Shown: in pieces, positions 62,301-64,000 of the stretch
How the letters are laid out: the number at the start of each line of letters is the position of its first letter
Position numbering within the stretch: position 1 is the first letter of the stretch
Origin: Mycobacterium terramassiliense
Lineage (GTDB): Bacteria; Actinomycetota; Actinomycetes; Mycobacteriales; Mycobacteriaceae
Direction of reading: 5' to 3'
Length of the DNA stretch: 64,000 nucleotides
Assembly: GCF_900157385.1 (NCBI RefSeq)
Contig: NZ_LT717699.1
Coordinates: forward strand, 726,524-790,523
Made by a program: the position numbers and the translations under genes
Notes under the pieces: generated by a model
The model's database searches: none
What the model was told of the DNA's origin: nothing
What the model saw: the letters and a program-made list of their open reading frames with translations, nothing else

Positions 62301-64000
62301 CAGGTAGTGGTGGCTGACCAGCTGCGGATGGGGTTGGCCGGTCCGCAGCGCATCCAGCGCATCCAGAAGCTCTTTGCGTGGATCGGCGCTGTGCGCCGGC
62401 GCGGTGATCGCCGCCCGATACGAGTGATGGGTCCGCGTGGTGGCCAGGCTGTAGGCCACGTCGGTCAGATCCAGGTCGGGGTGGTCGACCAGGTGCTGGT
62501 GCAACCGGTCGGCCTGCGCGCTCAACGCCGTCGGGGTGCGCGCCGACACCGGCCACATCAACAGCCCGAACTCGGCGCCGTCATCGCTTTGTTCGGCCGG
62601 TGCCGGCGTGGGGGCTTGTTGCAGGATCAGGTGCGCGTTGGTGCCGCTGATCCCGAAGGACGAGACCGCCGCGGTGCGGGCATGATCCGTGTGCGGCCAG
62701 GGCACCGCCTCGGTCAGCAGGCGCACGGTGCCGGCCGACCAGTCGACGTGCGGACTGGGCCGATCGACGTTCAGCGTCGGGGGGAGAGTGTCGTGATTGA
62801 GGGCCTCGATCATCTTGATCATCCCGGCCACCCCGGCGGCGGCCTGGGTGTGCCCGATGTTGGATTTGATCGACCCCAGCCACAACGGGTGCTCGGCACT
62901 ACGGGCGGTGCCGTAGGTGGCGATCAGCGCGCCGGCCTCGATCGGGTCGCCCAGACTGGTGCCGGTGCCGTGCGCCTCGACGACGTCGACCTGATCCAGC
63001 GCGATGCCGGCGTTGGCCGCGGCCTGGGTGATGACGCGCTGTTGGGCGGGCCCGTTGGGGGCGGTCAGCCCGTTCGACGCGCCGTCCTGGTTGATCGCCG
63101 ATCCCGCGATGACCGCCAGCACCGGGTGGTGGTTGCGCTGGGCGTCGCTGAGCCGCTCCAGCACCAACACAGCGGCGCCCTCGCCCCAGCCCGTGCCATC
63201 GGCGTTGGCGGAGAAGGCTTTACACCGCCCGTCGGCGGCCAGCCCACGCTGCCGGGCGAACTCGGTGAAGATGGTCGGGGTGGTCATCACCGTCACACCA
63301 CCGGCCAACGCCAGGGCCGACTCGCCCTTGAGCAACGATTCACAGGCCCAGTGCGTGGCCACCAGCGACGACGAGCACGCCGTGTCGACGGTGACGGCCG
63401 GGCCCTGCAACCCCAGCGCGTAGGCGACTCGACCGGAGACCACGCTCGTGGATGAACCGGTCAGGCCGTATCCCTCCGCGCTGTCGGAACCGCCAGCGCC
63501 GTAGGTTTGTGACCAGGCCCCGACGAACACCCCGGTCTCCGAACCCGCCAACGCGGTGGGATCAAGGCGGGCGGATTCCAGCGCTTCCCAGCAGACCTCC
63601 AGCAGCAGTCGCTGCTGAGGGTCCATGGTCTGGGCCTCGCGGGCGGAGATCCCGAAGAAATCGGCGTCAAAGCCGGCCACGTCCGTCACAAAACCGCCGG
63701 CACGCGTGTAGGTCTTGCCGACCGCGTCGGGGTCGGGGTCAAACAGGTCCGCCAGGTTCCAGCCCCGGTCGGCGGGGAATTCCCCCAGCGCGTCGACGCC
63801 GCCGGCCACCAAATCCCACAGCGCCGCAGGTGAATTCACCCCACCCGGGAACCGGCACGCCATCCCGACCACGGCGATCGGCTCGTCCACCCGCGCCTGC
63901 GCGCCCGTCGACGCGGCGGCCGGGGATGACCCGCCCAGCAACTGACTCAGGTAAGTGGCCAACTCGTCTGGGCTGGGATAGTCGAAGGCCAGTGTGAGCG
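56319..64000 (-). CDS. modular polyketide synthase with C-terminal acyltransferase-like domain (5' end missing)
   Basis: The frame enters from the right edge. The first residues [17 protein letters not shown] are the end of an acyl carrier domain, so at least one more carrier domain precedes. Counting from 63962: KS about 27-455 (TACSSS Cys about 195, HGTGT, NIGHT); AT about 560-910 (GHSQGE about 651, YASH about 755, pointing to methylmalonyl-CoA); DH ([10 protein letters not shown], about 967); ER (HAGAGGVGQ, about 1549); KR (TGGTGMLG about 1735, LED B-type signature, NYAAANAF); carrier [12 protein letters not shown] (about 2037). From about 2100 a domain of about 450 residues with HTLVDG (about 2229) resembles PapA, WS/DGAT and condensation acyltransferases. 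No thioesterase is seen. Product: a fully reduced methyl-branched acyl chain, perhaps transferred directly to the glycolipid (inference). Confidence 0.92.
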   Translation of the reverse strand, partial: LTLAFDYPSPDELATYLSQLLGGSSPAAASTGAQARVDEPIAVVGMACRFPGGVNSPAALWDLVAGGVDALGEFPADRGWNLADLFDPDPDAVGKTYTRAGGFVTDVAGFDADFFGISAREAQTMDPQQRLLLEVCWEALESARLDPTALAGSETGVFVGAWSQTYGAGGSDSAEGYGLTGSSTSVVSGRVAYALGLQGPAVTVDTACSSSLVATHWACESLLKGESALALAGGVTVMTTPTIFTEFARQRGLAADGRCKAFSANADGTGWGEGAAVLVLERLSDAQRNHHPVLAVIAGSAINQDGASNGLTAPNGPAQQRVITQAAANAGIALDQVDVVEAHGTGTSLGDPIEAGALIATYGTARSAEHPLWLGSIKSNIGHTQAAAGVAGMIKMIEALNHDTLPPTLNVDRPSPHVDWSAGTVRLLTEAVPWPHTDHARTAAVSSFGISGTNAHLILQQAPTPAPAEQSDDGAEFGLLMWPVSARTPTALSAQADRLHQHLVDHPDLDLTDVAYSLATTRTHHSYRAAITAPAHSADPRKELLDALDALRTGQPHPQLVSHHYLAQPHGKIVFVLPGQGGQYPGMGRELYEHHPVFAATVDACDDALRPFTDWSVRDVLCQNPGAPALDRVDVVQPVLFTMMVSLAEVLRGDGIVPDAVIGHSQGEIAAAYIAGVLPLPEAAKVVALRSQALGALGGTGAMASVLLAADDLRPRLQPWGDALCIATVNGPSHTIISGDPAALEEFTAAGDRDGLHIRQIAVDYASHSAHVEPLRERLLDELADLTPMPSSIPLYSTVGQALSADPLDTTTMGADYWYRNLREPVGFHDRVVERLADGECTFVELSPHPVLAPAITDTLAQATGRTQSAVITTLHRDHPDQDNLATALAHLHNHGHSPSWSALYPHARTIELPTYPFEHRRYWLNPTSTGDASGLGQDRAEHPLLGAVVDLADQDQVVLTGRLSTATQGWLRGHQVHGTVLFPATGFIDVVLQAGEYTGCPVIDELVLHSPMRLSDATPTDLQIAVHSAEDGGRRAFSVHSRTGGHSGVWTLHASGELSSQQPATPPTLPAPGVAALDQDDFYEALSQRGYGYSGPFRSLRGIGTDPARPDVVYAEVSLPAGTDVAGYGIHPALLDAALHAMASVSDQTAAADSASLRLPYAFSGITLYATAATQLHVRLSATADDTYELHATDPTGAPVITIRTITLRELPDLGAQLTAATGLRDSVFQLSWPPLLDTSPAAATAPEWAVVTGSPDQLPAALRKGPIHTDLATVTPCPEVVIWLLPGAEDAADPLRQAHSLAREVLAQLQGWLARSDAAHAHLVVVTRNAVGVSAFDGVPDAAHAAAWALIHTAQNEHPERITLLDTDGFAASQDKLSAIVVARPAGEPQLAVRKGVVHVPRLARTPILAAPGGPDWQLGTSRKGDLANLALLPTEAPDALAAGQIRVQVRAAGLNFRDVVVALGAIADDGMGSEAAGVVLEAGPGTSVRVGDAVMGLFPHNAFAPTAITDEAMVVAVPAGWSFTQAASAPIVYLTAYVCLVEIAGLAAGQRVLIHAGAGGVGQAAIQIARHLGAEVFATAHPDKQHVLTGLGIDASHIASSRTLDFVDTFKAATDGQGMDVVLNSLAGDFVDASLQLLPRGGRFVEIGKTDIRVPAEIAAAHPGVDYRVYDLSSAASESLQPAWAALLQLFAAGALRPLPTTSYGLVNAPQAFRDMSQGMHTGKIVLIPQPVLDPEGTALITGGTGMLGALFAEHLITHYGIKHLLLLSRSGPDAAGAGELHQRLAQLGAQVTITACDTSNPADLSAALDSVPPQHPLTAVVHAAGLLEDAAVSDMTADQLGAVLAAKADAAWHLHRLTADRDLAAFVLFSSAAGILGSPGQANYAAANAFLDALARHRHHTQRAATSVAWGYWQTPSGMTAHLTTGDLTRLAGTGLTPITNEHGLALFDAALSSQRSNVLASPFNVAALTRQARNGALPSILSTLTTSRPRASAASARNLRAQLATQTPEQQLRALTAMVATTTATVLAHPDPAGLDPDRPFKDLGIDSLTALELRNTLNQHTGLALPATVALDHPTPATLAAHLADLLTDTAPAPAAPAAQVSTNGVEPVDNRLAYVDQAIFLAMRAVHDTLTQFTWLYDHAVDVDALRRFHRNLGRGLLGRRIERSPLGFARDRWVLAPDSADLDIDATPRPRADVSAWLDERARLPIDPEWGPGWHLGLLPLEDGGAAISLVVSHTLVDGIGLGQAIADAAEGRTRDFGYPPAGSRTRRHAVREDLRQTAKELPAIAKAFSSAAGKIWPDRKQFTSSVKAAPPPPRTADDDQVVEVPALTAFIDLADWDARAKSLGASSNSLVAAVASRLAVRAGRVHDDGTVTLRFPVTLRTENDTRGNALTVVDVAVDPTHAATDLGDTHAKITRAILAAMKNPDEEYLSTFPLAPLVPRRLNRRLAAMAAGGASQPVTVSNVGDLSPAVNRPDGTDADYAYLRSIEPDIKKSTLAHIGGQLFVGSGRSRGKIFFRISAYVLGRENTQDELREMVSRTFAEFDLIAEIDC

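Noticed and set aside
1..64000. tRNA, rRNA and riboswitch search by eye
   Set aside because: I found no cloverleaf with a TTCGA-type T-loop in the right context and no recognisable riboswitch core. A covariance-model scan would be decisive.

Overview
The window is high-GC actinobacterial DNA from a Mycobacterium, probably a slow grower. The markers are an MmpS-MmpL-MmpL cassette, a PE_PGRS gene, DrrABC-type ABC exporter genes, the mycobacterial UGT-type glycosyltransferase family (N-terminal YGTRGDVEP), a mycobacterial-style reducing polyketide synthase, many GTG/TTG starts and several starts that look leaderless. The gene content is that of a cell-envelope glycolipid locus (glycopeptidolipid-like or lipooligosaccharide-like). 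No peptide synthetase lies inside the window, so the lipid class cannot be settled from it.

Layout. 1-8410: 3' end of an unknown gene, then mmpS and two mmpL genes (minus strand) with the remnant of a second mmpS between them, and the first UGT glycosyltransferase. 8443-16273: GMC oxidoreductase, a truncated PE_PGRS gene, a decayed GMC fragment, drrABC-like genes and a UGT-sulfotransferase fusion. 16962-24799: UGT, GT4 glycosyltransferase, Gfo/Idh/MocA oxidoreductase, second GMC oxidoreductase and the first of four OafA-type acyltransferases. 24894-28333: an alpha/beta hydrolase gene split at its nucleophile elbow by a complete IS21-family element (25440-28078, 6-bp target duplication). 28464-41341: thirteen minus-strand genes, each overlapping the next by a few bases: two sugar-nucleotide enzymes, two methyltransferases, two GT2 enzymes, two GT-C-like membrane proteins, GtrA, WecE-type aminotransferase, HAD protein, ATP-grasp enzyme and a 73-residue protein. 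41688-50256: lipoprotein, GtrA, second UDP-sugar dehydrogenase, two epimerases, second acyltransferase and fourth UGT. 50328-64000: two more acyltransferases, a polytopic membrane protein and the 3' part of a PKS that runs off the right edge and ends in a fused acyltransferase-like domain.

Likely joint function (inference): the PKS makes a methyl-branched acyl chain and its C-terminal domain may transfer it. Dehydrogenases, epimerases and the aminotransferase supply unusual sugars, including an amino-dideoxy sugar. UGT, GT4 and GT2 enzymes add sugars in the cytoplasm. GtrA, a GtrB-like GT2 and GT-C-like proteins may add sugars outside the membrane. The OafA proteins and the sulfotransferase domain decorate the glycan, and MmpS/MmpL and DrrABC export it. 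All four acyltransferases carry the same GTGTGTGATAAT promoter-like element 34-38 bp upstream of their start codons, which points to shared control.
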